Source: Chlorokybus atmophyticus
Taxonomy: Eukaryota > Streptophyta > Chlorokybophyceae > Chlorokybales > Chlorokybaceae
Length of the DNA stretch: 64,000 bases
Assembly (NCBI GenBank): GCA_009103225.1
Contig: RHPI01002161.1
Coordinates: 74,599-138,598, forward strand
Direction of reading: 5' to 3'
Shown: positions 49,514 to 60,302 of the stretch, in pieces
Layout: each line of letters begins with the position of its first letter
Position numbering within the stretch: the stretch's first letter is position 1
Notes under the pieces: generated by a model
The model's input: the letters and a program-made list of their open reading frames with translations, nothing else
What the model was told of the DNA's origin: nothing
Database searches by the model: none
Position numbers and translations under genes: made by a program

Positions 49514-49852
49514 TGTCAGGAGAGAGGGTGTGCCCCTCCTCCCTTTAATCCCCTACCCCAACACCACCACCAGCCTCGCCGCCGCCGCCGCCACTGCCGG
49601 GGCAGTTGCCAGAGCAAAAGATGCTCTGGCTATGGCGGCCGCTGCGTTAGCAGCGCCGCCATGCAGCTGATATCAACATGAGACTCATGTCTCATGTCGA
49701 TATCAGTGTTATAGTTAAGTAACACTACATTAGGGCCTTAACACTAGGTTAACGACCCTAATAAGGCTTAATAGGCTGTATAATCCCGTTGGGACCCTTA
49801 TTTAATCCTAAATAAGGGCGGGGAACCTCTATGGAGGTAGCACACCGTTACA
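49514..49852 (-). repeat. 3' LTR of the chromovirus
   Basis: Downstream LTR in element orientation. It matches 56039-56377 except for A versus C in the GATATC-ACATGAG stretch. It contains two internal inverted repeats, one around CCAGAGCA and one around GATATC/ACATGAGA. Confidence 0.97.
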
Positions 49853-49865
49853 TTCCCCCCCACTT
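49853..49865 (-). other. Polypurine tract
   Basis: On minus the sequence AAGTGGGGGGGAA directly precedes the 3' LTR, the expected place for the plus-strand DNA primer. Confidence 0.9.
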
Positions 49866-49974
49866 AGGTTTTAATGTCCTCATTGAAGGGTTAGCAAAGC
49901 CCCATCACGAGTCACAAAACGAAAGCAGTGAGAGAACCAGGGCCGAAGCGGTAAAGATGTCTGCCAGCACCCTT

Positions 49975-52900
49975 TTACCGTTCGCGTGTGGACACAGTAC
50001 TCCAGTACCCCCGAAGAACCTCTTGGCAGTTGGTAAGATTCCTTTCGGGCTCCCATGTATTGTGTTCAACACCATACCCTTTCCATTTCACCAAGTAGGA
50101 CGGCGCGCGTCCGCGTCGAGGCTTACGGTGACTTAGGATTGCTTCCACCTCATACTCAAATGTATTGTCACCATCCACTGCGACTGGGGGTGGAGGAGGT
50201 TGAACCCGACCGTCTGATCGGTACGGTTTCAGTACACTCACATGAAACACATTGTGAATTCGTATCGACATTGGTAAATCCAAACGATACGCGTGAGTGC
50301 CGACCCGATCAATCACTTTGAAAGGGCCTATCCAACGAGGGAAAAATTTACGGGTACCCACTCCCTTGATGGATATATTTTTGGTACTCAAAAGTACTGA
50401 ACAGCCCACATCGTAGCTGGCCTCCCTACGATGCGCATCAGCATGGGCTTTTTGTCTATCTTGCGCTGCGCGCAGACAGTGCTTTGCCAACGCTAACCTA
50501 TCCTGCATGGCCGAAGCCATCTCGCGCGCTGCAGGTACGCGAGTCACGTCAGTAGCGGGCAACTTAATGTTCGCAGGACTTAGTGGATGCACTCCGTAAT
50601 TCAAGAAGAACGGAGTCTCCTGCACACTCTCTTGCCATGCATTATTGATCGCAAATTCAGCCATTGGGAGATAAATATCCCAATCACTCTGATTCGGGCT
50701 CACATAATGCCGGATGGTTTCCTCAATCGCTTGATTGGCGCGTTCTGTTTGACCATCCGTCTGTGGATGGTAAGCAGTGCTCACGTTCTGCTGAATGTGT
50801 AAGAAGCTGCATAGCGACTTCCAAAACTGAGCCACAAATCGCGGATCGCGATCTGACACGAAGTTGCGGGGCAAGCCATGCAACTTGAACACAGACGCGA
50901 CAAAAACCATCGCCAACTCACGGGAGCCTATCTCCGTGCGACAAGGGACAATGTGGACCATTTTTGTTAAACGATCCACGAAAACTGCAACCGCAGTGTG
51001 ACCTAATGCTGTCTCTGGGAGCTCAGTAATTAAGTCCATACTCACACTTTCCCATTTGCCATCAGGAACAGGCAAAGGTCGCAGCAACCCAGCGGGTTTC
51101 TGACGTAACGGCTTGTCACGCTGACATTTGTCACAGGTGTCAACATAACGCTTTACGTCAACAGGCAACGATGGCCACCAGTACAGCTGTTGCGCTGCCT
51201 TGGTAGTCTTGCGATTTCCAAAGTGCCCAGCGTACGGTGGGTCGTGTACATCAGCTATGCATTGCATGCGTAGCCCAGCATGGTCAGGTATCACCAAGCT
51301 AGCACCCATATAATACAAGTTGTCTCGTGCTTCAAGCTGTTGTATATTCTCTTGCCGTGAGAACCATGGGTCTAAGGAATACCCATGCAAAACAGATTGC
51401 ACAAATGCATCATTAGCGGGCAATGTAACTTGCGTCGCAAGCAATTGCGCACGCATAACTGCCAATAATGACGGACAGCGACTTAAAGGATCTGCCACAT
51501 TAGTTCTGCCAGGCCGATATACCCATTCAAAAGTAAATCGCGACAGAAACTCATTCCAGCGAGCTTGCCTACGTGACAAGGTCAGCTGCGTTGAGAAGTA
51601 TACTAATGGGTTGTGATCAGTCACCACTGTGAACTGAACTCCCTCTAAGTAACATCGCCAAGTTTCGAGAGCATGTACGACACCAAGCAACTCTTGCTCA
51701 GTAGTAGTGTAGTTTACCTCCGCTGGGATAAACTTCCTACTTTCATAAGCACATGGTCTGCCGTCTTGCAGTAGTACTGCACCACACCCAAGGGTGGAAG
51801 CATCACTGACCACAGTGAAATGTTTATCCCAATTTGGCAATGCCAATTCTGGAGCTGAAGTTAATGCTAACTTCACTTGTTGCATAGCAGCTTCTTGGTC
51901 TGACGTCCAAGAAAATGGCGCGTCTTTTCGCAACAATTTAGTCAAGGGCATTACAACTGTAGAATAGCCCATCATAAATTTGCGAAAATAATTTGCCAAT
52001 CCCAAAAATGATCTCAGTTGATGAATATTTTTGGGTTGAGGCCAATTCTTGACAACTTGCACCTTGCGAGGGTCAGGCTTTACACCCGCACCACTCACAA
52101 CATGTCCCAAGAATGGTAACTCCGATTTGCAAAAGTCACATTTTGCAAGGCTGGCAAATAAATGATGCTTCCGCAACAAAGTAAACACCGCTTCTAAGTG
52201 TTGCTTATGTTCCTCTTTGGTTTTACTAAAGACAATAATGTCATCCAAGTAAACCATAACATACTTGCCAAGTATATTACCGAAAATTTTATTCATTTCC
52301 TTCTGAAACACAGCAGGCGCATTCGTCAATCCAAAGGGTAGCACTTTGTATTGATAATGGCCCGAAGGTGTTCTGAAAGCTGTCTTATAGACATCAGCGG
52401 AATGAATTCGGATCTGATGATATCCACTTGTCAGGTCTAATGTACTGAAGTATGCATTACCTGATAGTTTATCAAACACGTCATCAATCCGTGGCAACGG
52501 GTATCGATTTTTCACCGTGATTTTGTTTAAAGCACGATAGTCCACACACATGCGCAATTTTCCATTCTTTTTCATCACAAATAGGATGGGTGCGCCAAAG
52601 GGTGAAGAACTTGGTTCAATCAATCCTTTTTCCAATAACTCCTTGATTTGTGTTTCCATTTCCCCCCTTTCTCTAGGGCTTAGCCTATATATTGGCCGAA
52701 AAGGAGGATCACTATCAGGAATTAATGGTACAGTGTGTCCGACACCTCGGTCAGGAGGCAAGCCCGGCAACTCATCTGAGAACACATCTTGATATTCCTC
52801 AATGAGGTTTGCCACACCTTCAGTACTACCCGGCGCAATGTCATCTGATGAAGACAAATGTACCAGAAAAGCCGGTGTGTTTTTGCGCAACGCACGTTTC

Positions 52901-53745
52901 ACCTGTAGTGCCGTGAGTAACGCAGGGTCGGGTTGCTTGAATTCCAAGCTATGCGACCCTTTCACAGACAATGTAATCCGCTTACCGCCTTTCTTTACTG
53001 TGCACAAGCGTGCACCCGTATCCAATGTCATTGTGACATTATTTTGCCATTCTTGGCCTAGTACCACATCAACACCAGATATGTTGATTGCTACTACTAT
53101 AAAGGCAAGATTGGCATAATAATTACCAATTTTAACCTTCAATTTTACTTCTCCCGTCACTGGCAATGTACCCCCAGCACCGGCAGCCGAAAATGCTGAG
53201 GGTTTGCGCATGATTTTATTGCGCGCAACCCATTGCTCGTCCACGAAGTTGTGTGTCGCACCAGTGTCAATCAAAAACGAGCTATTCACACCTTGCATTG
53301 TGCCACTGAATGTCCACAACAAAGGTACCACTCGTCCTTGAAAGGTAGCCAAGAATCCGTGACTAATGCGGGGGTTGATTAATATTGCTGATAATCGAAT
53401 TGTCCCAGTCTCGCGCTTGGTGAATTGTTTTAAAACAGTACCCCCTCGAGTATACTTCAACCATGGGCCATGATATTTTGGCACCATTGCTACCACACTC
53501 AGGGATCTGTGTTTACATTGCAATTCACTCAATGTGTGCAACACGTCGGTAAGCATGTTAAATTTCACATGTACCAGTACACAAGTATTTGCTTCCACTG
53601 TTGCAACATCAAACAGTGGTAACTTGTGATGTGTTTGCCATGCATGCGTCATTACATGCATTTGAGACAGATTATCAAACCAGTTAACTGCTTGTATCTC
53701 AAGCAACTGACTATCAACCTTTGCTACATCAGCCACAGCGTAATC
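49975..53745 (-). CDS. pol: Chromovirus Pol (PR-RT-RH-IN-chromodomain)
   Basis: Open for about 1256 codons. Counting from the GTG at 53736: protease LIDTGATHNF (about 157-163), RT with FSTLDLTSGYHQI, VLPFGLTNAPAVF and YLDD (496-499), RNase H (TVVSDASTLGCGAVLLQ), integrase with a zinc-binding CDKC motif, then STAYHPQTDGQTERANQ and a GPF-type module, and a C-terminal chromodomain (YEVEAILSHR, YLVKWKGYGVEHNTWEP) that targets integration to chromatin marks. All catalytic residues seen are intact. There is no ATG near the start; the frame is that of gag, separated from it only by one TAG. Translation therefore probably depends on reading through that stop. Confidence 0.97.
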   Translation of the reverse strand, partial: DYAVADVAKVDSQLLEIQAVNWFDNLSQMHVMTHAWQTHHKLPLFDVATVEANTCVLVHVKFNMLTDVLHTLSELQCKHRSLSVVAMVPKYHGPWLKYTRGGTVLKQFTKRETGTIRLSAILINPRISHGFLATFQGRVVPLLWTFSGTMQGVNSSFLIDTGATHNFVDEQWVARNKIMRKPSAFSAAGAGGTLPVTGEVKLKVKIGNYYANLAFIVVAINISGVDVVLGQEWQNNVTMTLDTGARLCTVKKGGKRITLSVKGSHSLEFKQPDPALLTALQVKRALRKNTPAFLVHLSSSDDIAPGSTEGVANLIEEYQDVFSDELPGLPPDRGVGHTVPLIPDSDPPFRPIYRLSPRERGEMETQIKELLEKGLIEPSSSPFGAPILFVMKKNGKLRMCVDYRALNKITVKNRYPLPRIDDVFDKLSGNAYFSTLDLTSGYHQIRIHSADVYKTAFRTPSGHYQYKVLPFGLTNAPAVFQKEMNKIFGNILGKYVMVYLDDIIVFSKTKEEHKQHLEAVFTLLRKHHLFASLAKCDFCKSELPFLGHVVSGAGVKPDPRKVQVVKNWPQPKNIHQLRSFLGLANYFRKFMMGYSTVVMPLTKLLRKDAPFSWTSDQEAAMQQVKLALTSAPELALPNWDKHFTVVSDASTLGCGAVLLQDGRPCAYESRKFIPAEVNYTTTEQELLGVVHALETWRCYLEGVQFTVVTDHNPLVYFSTQLTLSRRQARWNEFLSRFTFEWVYRPGRTNVADPLSRCPSLLAVMRAQLLATQVTLPANDAFVQSVLHGYSLDPWFSRQENIQQLEARDNLYYMGASLVIPDHAGLRMQCIADVHDPPYAGHFGNRKTTKAAQQLYWWPSLPVDVKRYVDTCDKCQRDKPLRQKPAGLLRPLPVPDGKWESVSMDLITELPETALGHTAVAVFVDRLTKMVHIVPCRTEIGSRELAMVFVASVFKLHGLPRNFVSDRDPRFVAQFWKSLCSFLHIQQNVSTAYHPQTDGQTERANQAIEETIRHYVSPNQSDWDIYLPMAEFAINNAWQESVQETPFFLNYGVHPLSPANIKLPATDVTRVPAAREMASAMQDRLALAKHCLRAAQDRQKAHADAHRREASYDVGCSVLLSTKNISIKGVGTRKFFPRWIGPFKVIDRVGTHAYRLDLPMSIRIHNVFHVSVLKPYRSDGRVQPPPPPVAVDGDNTFEYEVEAILSHRKPRRGRAPSYLVKWKGYGVEHNTWEPERNLTNCQEVLRGYWSTVSTRER

Positions 53746-55212
53746 CTATTCAACCTTCTTGGCTTTGCCCTTCGCCTTCGTAGGACAGGCCTTTGCAACG
53801 TGACCCGGCTGATGGCAGATGAAACAGGTGCGAGCTGCAGTAGGTGCATTACCAGCAGACGTACCACCAATTCGAGGAGCGAATGTCTTCGCTTTCTTCG
53901 CCACATGTACACTCGGCGGAGGATAGCGCTTTATTCCCCCCCCTTGCGGCTTGGCCATAGCTGTCACGTTCGACTTTTCCTGCACGACCGTGTCATCATT
54001 GTACAGGTAAACACTTAGCTTTTGCAGCTTGGCCAAGTCATCAGGAACCCAAGGAAGCCCCGTTGCAGTGTTGTACTGCAGCTGATCGCGAACACGCGCA
54101 TCCAAGCCACGCTTGTACAACTCGAACTGCTCAGCTTTGTCCATAGGCATCAGGCCGCTATTGGCACGACCAACTAATGCTTGGAACTCCTGCAGATACA
54201 CTGATGCTGCTCGACCATTCTGTCGCAACTTGCTAAGTTTGTTACGAGCCTGAGTAGCCGGATCCATGCCACCATAGCGCTCCATCAGAAACTGAAACAG
54301 TGCTGGTACTGTCTTCACAGCGCCATGCTCTGTTTGTCGTGCCCACTCGGCGAGAGCATCAGATGGCATAAGCAACTCAGCAACGGCAACGTGCTCACCC
54401 ACCGGGCGCTTTAGCGCTGTCAGGTAATGTTCGACAGTCACCACCCAATCATGGATACTTACACTACCGTTAGGCTTGAACTTTTCAGGTTTGTTCAATG
54501 CCGTAACCGGCAGCCCCACTGATGCGCCAACTGATGAAGCAGCACCCGCTACTTGCTGACGCAGCGCCATCAACTCAGATTGCATCGCATCGAGGCGTGC
54601 CTCCAACTTCACTCGGCCAGCCAACTTATTTTCCAAGTTAGGTCCCAAGTACCAGAACACATCCTTGCAACGCTGCTGCGTTTCAACCATCAAGTTGGCT
54701 AAGGCCTCAAACGCCATCCGCTTCCCTTCGTATGGGAGCGGCCTATCGTAGACGGCCATCAGAGCAGCCACTTTTGGATCACCACGCACGAGTGGCGGAA
54801 CATTGTTCGTCAACTCGTGCTCAATCATGCGGATCACCATCTCCTTACTAGTGCGAGGGAGAGTGGCAAAATCTGTTTCATAGCCATTACGAACCTTCTG
54901 CGCCCATGCATCCCACACTTCTTGACGAAGCTGCGGGTGGGCGTCAAGTAAAGTCTTGCGCTCGCGCGCATACTTTTCAATGGCTCCGCCAATGACACTC
55001 GGTGTGTCCATTACAGCTGGCTCACTGTGGGTAGACAGGTCGGGGGAAGCTTCGCTATCTTGCTTAGCCTCTTCTTCCTTGTCACTGTCAGTGAGCTTAT
55101 AGCTCTCACTCGTGTCCGAGTCCCTCACTTTGTCATCACTGGATGGCTCATATGAGGATGATGAATCAGGGACGGTGAAGTACTTTTCACCTCCCTCTCC
55201 TTGGTCAGACAT
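53746..55212 (-). CDS. gag: Chromovirus Gag
   Basis: 488 aa from ATG at 55212 (MSDQGEGGEKYF); an acidic N-terminal region, a capsid-like retrotransposon gag middle (HDWVVTVEHYLTALKR, EWARQTEHGAVKTVPALF, RNKLSKLRQNGRAASVYLQE) and a C-terminal zinc knuckle CFICHQPGHVAKACP of CCHC type for RNA packaging. It ends KAKKVE and TAG. The next codons continue in the same frame as pol. Confidence 0.95.
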   Translation of the reverse strand: MSDQGEGGEKYFTVPDSSSSYEPSSDDKVRDSDTSESYKLTDSDKEEEAKQDSEASPDLSTHSEPAVMDTPSVIGGAIEKYARERKTLLDAHPQLRQEVWDAWAQKVRNGYETDFATLPRTSKEMVIRMIEHELTNNVPPLVRGDPKVAALMAVYDRPLPYEGKRMAFEALANLMVETQQRCKDVFWYLGPNLENKLAGRVKLEARLDAMQSELMALRQQVAGAASSVGASVGLPVTALNKPEKFKPNGSVSIHDWVVTVEHYLTALKRPVGEHVAVAELLMPSDALAEWARQTEHGAVKTVPALFQFLMERYGGMDPATQARNKLSKLRQNGRAASVYLQEFQALVGRANSGLMPMDKAEQFELYKRGLDARVRDQLQYNTATGLPWVPDDLAKLQKLSVYLYNDDTVVQEKSNVTAMAKPQGGGIKRYPPPSVHVAKKAKTFAPRIGGTSAGNAPTAARTCFICHQPGHVAKACPTKAKGKAKKVE

Positions 55213-56025
55213 CTGCCCAAGGATAACACTGTTCAAATAGTGCACAAACACGGAAAGTTGTGCACTATGAAAACGTCGAATACTAGTGATTTTGTCCTGT
55301 CAAGTTTGGAGGGGTAAACGTGGAGTATTCAGCCCAAACAAGAGCTCTCCACACACCTCTCAACTAGACAATCACTGTGCAACAAACCGCACGCGAATGC
55401 ACGCGACGGCTCACGAGCTATGGCTGCTCAAAGTTTTCACTTTGTACAACCCAGCTCAACTTACAATCACAATTGACACCCAAAGTGCCAAAATCTCGTT
55501 GAATCAGCACTACAGGCTGATATCGACAAGTTGTGAGTTGTGAGTTTGATATCGACCGCACAGAAAAATTCTGGCGGCCTCACCGCACTGACTGGCGGTA
55601 CCGAGACAGTCGATGTTGCCACCGAACTGCCCCCAAGGGAATTCATCCAAAAAAATAGATAAAAAGCCCTTCACCACCACGAATCCACGTGGTGGTTAGC
55701 ACACAAAGATTATAGTAAACAATATATGATTACTATGTTATGTGCTTGGATGCAATGCTTCAGGGAGGGGCCGAGATGGCCGCCCCCCCTTCACACAATA
55801 ACAACTAAACTAGGACAAGTTAGGCATGGCATGGCATGGCATGCATAGGCTAGGCTAGGCTAGGCTAGGCACCAGCAGCAGCGTTTAACTACAACAGTTA
55901 AACCAAACAAAACTTTTAACTACCGCTAGTTTGCCGCCGCAGTGCCGCCTGCCGACGCAGTGCCTGCCGCCGCCCCTGCAGTGCCTGCCGCCTGCCGCCC
56001 CTCCCACAGGCCCCTTGCCGCCCGT
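55213..56025 (-). other. Chromovirus 5' leader
   Basis: Untranslated region between the primer-binding site and gag. It holds short tandem repeats at about 55826-55869 (GGCAT units, then TAGGC units) and a CT/GC-rich CCGCC block at about 55933-56000. No coding frame is supported. Confidence 0.7.
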
Positions 56026-56037
56026 GCTCCGATACCA
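56026..56037 (-). other. Primer-binding site (initiator tRNA-Met type)
   Basis: On minus, TGGTATCGGAGC follows the 5' LTR after one base. It differs by one base from TGGTATCAGAGC, the common site complementary to the 3' end of plant initiator tRNA-Met. Confidence 0.85.
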
Positions 56038-56038
56038 A

Positions 56039-56377
56039 TGTCAGGAGAGAGGGTGTGCCCCTCCTCCCTTTAATCCCCTACCCCAACACCACCACCAGCC
56101 TCGCCGCCGCCGCCGCCACTGCCGGGGCAGTTGCCAGAGCAAAAGATGCTCTGGCTATGGCGGCCGCTGCGTTAGCAGCGCCGCCATGCAGCTGATATCC
56201 ACATGAGACTCATGTCTCATGTCGATATCAGTGTTATAGTTAAGTAACACTACATTAGGGCCTTAACACTAGGTTAACGACCCTAATAAGGCTTAATAGG
56301 CTGTATAATCCCGTTGGGACCCTTATTTAATCCTAAATAAGGGCGGGGAACCTCTATGGAGGTAGCACACCGTTACA
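56039..56377 (-). repeat. 5' LTR of the chromovirus
   Basis: Upstream LTR in element orientation, 339 bp, one visible difference from the 3' LTR. It should carry the element's promoter; no TATA box was assigned. Confidence 0.97.
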
Positions 56378-56382
56378 GTTAT
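56378..56382. repeat. Target-site duplication GTTAT, right
   Basis: Exact match to 49509-49513. Confidence 0.9.
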
Positions 56383-58213
56383 GCAAGCAAGTTACCGCCC
56401 GTCCCTATATGTTGGCGAGGAATGCCCGTAAGTCGAGGCGGTGGTACAATGCAATTATTGTACCAAATTAATGGTACAAAATTGCCATTGCTATAATGAC
56501 ATATATATAATCGTACCATTTGAATGATACGACGATGCCATTGTACCGTTAAGCGTGAATGACTTGAGCAGCCTAGGTCGTTCAACCGCTCAACGCCTTA
56601 AAGTGTTGAACAGGTGAGCGCTGGGCGGCGGCGGCGGCGGCGGCGGCGATGGCGACGGCCTGCATGAAGTAAGCTTGTATGCTGACGTTGTTATGCGCAT
56701 GCAAGCTAATTGCCGTTCTTGTCTTTGGGCGGCCCTGGCCAGACCAAACTAGGCCAGGCCAGGACAAACCAGGCCAGGCTAGGCCAAGCTAAGCCAGGCG
56801 GCGGCGGCGGCAGCGGTATGGTAAGCGACAGCATGCGAGTGTGAAGGTTGTGTATGTTGCTGTTGACTGCGCTTGATTAATTGCCCTGTGCTTTGCTGGA
56901 GCGGCGGTGGATAAGGAGCGACGGCGGAGGTGGAGCGCGGTGCATGAGCGCCGGTTTATATTAAGGCCTTAGACTAGGGTAGTAGTAATGGTAGTAGTAG
57001 CTCACAATAGGTAATTTAGATTGCGCTTACATGGTAGTACTTTTATAACTTGCAATATACGTTGTTTCATTAATTTAATTTCAGTCGCCATCTTGCTTGT
57101 CACGCATTTGAGTATCTAGTCATGAACTGAACGGCATTAAACAGTACCTTCAGACGTACCTATCAATAACGGTCGGTAGGGAACAGGTACCATGAGGTAC
57201 CTGTTAGTCACACTGAGTTAGTGTACAGTCACCGGTACACTAACTGTACCTAATTAACAGGTACCGGTACCGGACTTGTTGCACCCATCATGGCAAAATG
57301 TTTCCCGCGCCGGCTGACTCAATATTGGCAACGGCATGCACTTGAAGATACTCACTCTTTGGACTGTCATGGCTTAGTCCACCGAGAATCTCGATACAGG
57401 GACCTGAGCATAACGGCTGTCACCATCAGTCGGCGGCCGTCTACGGGAAGGGCCTGACCCTAATCGACAGATACCTGTCAAGTACCCATCCGTCAAGCAA
57501 ACGGGACTTAATTCAACTGACAAGTAACCAACCTGTCTCCAACAATAGGTACCGGCGACCGTACACTAACTGATTGTGCCTGACAGGAACCTGATGGTAC
57601 TTTAAAAGTACCGGCCATTACTGATGTGTACCATTAAAGGTACCTGTTAGTAACGCTTGGTCATGATTATGTATCACACATTGATTGTCGTTAACTGTGC
57701 GAGACGGTGATAAATAACCAACCTATAATGCCAATAAAAGTTTCTATGCTACAATGTAAAACTCCACTGAGCTACTACTACTACCCTGCTAGTACAACTA
57801 TGCTACTACTTTTAGTACTACTACCCTTATACTAAGCTGCCGCTCTTGCACCGCCTAACCACTTGAGCTAGCAGCTCCGCCGCTGTTCCTCGTCCGCCGC
57901 CGCTCATGTAAAGCACACAAGGCGGTTAAGGCAATCAAGCAAGTGCAATCAACAATAACATACACCTACATGCTGTCGCTTGCCATGTATCGCCACCGCC
58001 GCCGCCGCCCCTGGCCTGGCCTGGCCTGGCCGCCCTATGGTACAAAGGGTGGTTAGGCTGCCTGCGTGTTGGCCATTGCCGCCGTTGCCGCTACCACCAC
58101 CGCCGCCGCCGCTGCTGCAGCGCTGCTAGCCCCCGCACAACGCTTACAAGTCACTTAAGTCAAGCGTCAACTTGAATTAAGCCGATGAGCGATTGAATTG
58201 CTGCAGAAGACAA

Positions 58214-58255
58214 GATGGCACAATCGTACCATTGAGATGGTACGATTGTGCCATC
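58214..58255. repeat. Perfect 19-bp inverted repeat in foldback element
   Basis: Arms 58214-58232 and 58237-58255 are exact reverse complements with a 4-nt loop. It lies in the right arm of the foldback element; similar GGTACC-type small palindromes are frequent around it. Confidence 0.9.
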
Positions 58256-58741
58256 GTCACGATGGGAGCATCGCACTATGTCAATGGTACGTTAGATGCA
58301 TATTATGAAAGTCACGACTGCAAGTTGCCGGCAATATGCAGCGACAACTTGTCGCTGCGTTTTTGCTACTTGAAGTAGCAACTGCCGGTCACGTGCTTGT
58401 CGCTAAAAGATCGCTGCCACGCATGACATGCTACGGTTAGGTGACGACCAACAGCCGGCCGGCACCACAAGTCATTTAAAGGGGACCTGCTTGCCACAAC
58501 AAGCAGGCCACCGCTATGGCCAGGCTACGATCAACGGTCGGCCGTCACTGCAAAGTGCACGTGCTTGCCATTTCTGCTGCAGGCAGGCCGCCGTTGCTTG
58601 TATCATCGACCGTCGATTGGCCGTCAACAACAGTCCACAATAGCCGACGGCAGACCCAACAGTTTAAAAGCGACATGTCAGGCACGGTCAGGCACTCGTC
58701 AGTCCCTCAATACCTAGTCAGTCACCATGTACAATTTGCGA

Positions 58742-58996
58742 CGATGGCTGCAGCAGCCCTAGTCGGTGTTTGGCTTGCTTTAGAGATGTTGCGTGACTCT
58801 GTACACCTATCGACAGCAAAGCTAGACAAGCTGCAACATCTGCAATAGCAACTAGCCGAAATTTCACACCACAGTCGAACAACCTTTGCAATGTCAGGGA
58901 CTCGGCAATGGATGTATCACATGTGAGAATGTGCTGCAAAACAGAGTGCATTTGTCTCACCAAATCCGAAGTTGTGCAAGCACATGTCACGTGCAC
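58742..58996 (-). pseudogene. PLE RT, N-terminal remnant
   Basis: On minus the frame carries TTSDLVRQMHSVLQHIL and FRLVAIADVAACLALLSIG, the latter resembling the first catalytic-Asp strand of RT (DVxxLYPSI in relatives). The frame runs directly up to the insertion point and resumes at 49056. Assignment is by position and weak motif similarity. Confidence 0.5.
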
Positions 58997-59559
58997 TGCT
59001 TGCTATTATTGTTGAGCGATGGTGCTGGTTGTCATGGATGACCTGTTGGTGAAGCACCTCTCAGTGTCATGTTGTACTTCCAAACCAGGCGTGGATTTGT
59101 CCAGGTGGGCTTTAGATTATGTGGTATAACGCCTTGCACTTGCGGTGCTGCAAAGATAGCTTGCAAACCAAGCATTTGCAAGCGGACTCAAAAAGTTGCA
59201 TGTAATAACCATGCGTCTCCCTAGCACAGTTGTTCTTGTCCGTGGATGCTGCTTGATTCCTTCTTCAAAGCTCCCATGATGACAGCATGGTAGCAAGGCG
59301 CTAGTGGCACATCGGCAGGTGCCATATGCTCAAGCAACGCTAGCATACGTTGCAAGTTGCGTGGCTTGTAATCAAACAACCGTTTAATGAGAAATGGCCT
59401 TGGTTGCTGCATGAGAGACTGCAAGTGTACCAGCCTACTCGTAGTACGCTTGTAGTCTCTGTAATCAAACGCTCTGCTCCTGTAGTGTGGAGCCCAAGCT
59501 AATTGCAGCATTAATGATAGAGGTCGTAACAATAGCACGGTCACGCACGCACTCATACG

Positions 59560-60050
59560 TGCACGAGCAAAGGCATTGAGTGTACGAGGCATACCATCTG
59601 GCACTTGATTGTACCCTTGTGGTGCTTTTGTGCGCAGGACTTGAATCCAAGCATGTTCACGTTCCCATGCGTCATGCCGCGGTGCCTTACCCACTGGAGT
59701 GCAGCAAACGGGAAAAATGGAACATGCTCCACGGGGAAGATACCCCAAGCTTGTGTCCTTGTACGTAGCATAGCTTGTTCAAGCGGCGATGCTCGCTGCC
59801 TATTAGCTGCCTGCGCATGCCTTCCTTGAAACGCACATAGGCTGAACGACTGGTCAGTCCCGCATAGTAACGTTTACTACCGATAGGCATATACATAACA
59901 TATATGACATGCCTACACTTAATAGAACCTAACACTTCATTCAAGCGTAAAATTTCAGCTCTTTTCTCACTGATTTTGCTGTAAATGGGGAGCGGGCTAA
60001 CTCGTAATGTGCATGAAGACCACGCCTCTCCACCGTTTTCCAGTTGGTGT
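59560..60050 (-). pseudogene. PLE GIY-YIG endonuclease remnant, frameshifted
   Basis: On minus: CRHVIYVMYMPIGSKRYYAG followed by LTSRSAYVRFKEG, matching the GIY-YIG strands and the helix with the catalytic Arg. After a frame change near 59745 it continues VCCTPVGKAPRHDAWEREH (candidate catalytic Glu) and AWIQVLRTKAPQGYN, which fits the C-terminal half of the domain. GIY-YIG nucleases make the nick that primes PLE reverse transcription. The frameshift makes this copy inactive. Confidence 0.7.
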
Positions 60051-60302
60051 TGCCAGCAGCAGCAGGCGGGTGTCATATGGCTGCGGGCTTAGGTTCCATG
60101 GCAGCATGCGTGCAACCTAATGCGGCTACAGCCCCATACTACTACCAACAAACTGCAAATTCAATACAACAATTCACACCACATTTCAGCAATCACAGAG
60201 TTAAACACGTCAAGAGATATATACCTATGGCGGGCATGGTCAAGGGGAGTTAAGCCGCACGCCGGCGCGCTACTTACTACACTAGAATCCGGGGCGCTGC
60301 TA

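Larger units (their letters stand above)
49514..56377 (-). mobile_element. Complete Ty3/gypsy chromovirus, 6864 bp
   Basis: Bounded by two 339-bp LTRs that differ at one position by eye. On minus the LTRs begin TGTAACGG and end CCTGACA. The 5-bp sequence GTTAT flanks both sides (49509-49513 and 56378-56382), as expected for a target-site duplication. A primer-binding site and a polypurine tract are in the correct places. It encodes gag and pol with intact domains, ending in a chromodomain. The element interrupts one arm of the foldback element. The near-identical LTRs mean recent insertion. Confidence 0.97.
49057..58741. mobile_element. Non-coding foldback element with long inverted repeats
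   Basis: The two ends are imperfect inverted copies. The left end reads TCGCAAATTTACACGGTGGC and then TGAGGGACTGACG and TGCCTGACC. The reverse complement of the right end reads TCGCAAATTGTACATGGTGA and the same following blocks. Similarity in opposite orientation continues inward: the segment at about 56620-57010 (GGC repeats, GGCCAGGCCAGG, GTAAGCGACAGCATG, AGTAGTAGTAGCTCA) is matched by the reverse complement of about 57750-58140. Without the nested retrotransposon the element is about 2.8 kb and has no recognisable gene. It resembles foldback or long-TIR non-autonomous DNA elements. No convincing target duplication was found at its edges, so the boundaries are approximate. Confidence 0.7.
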
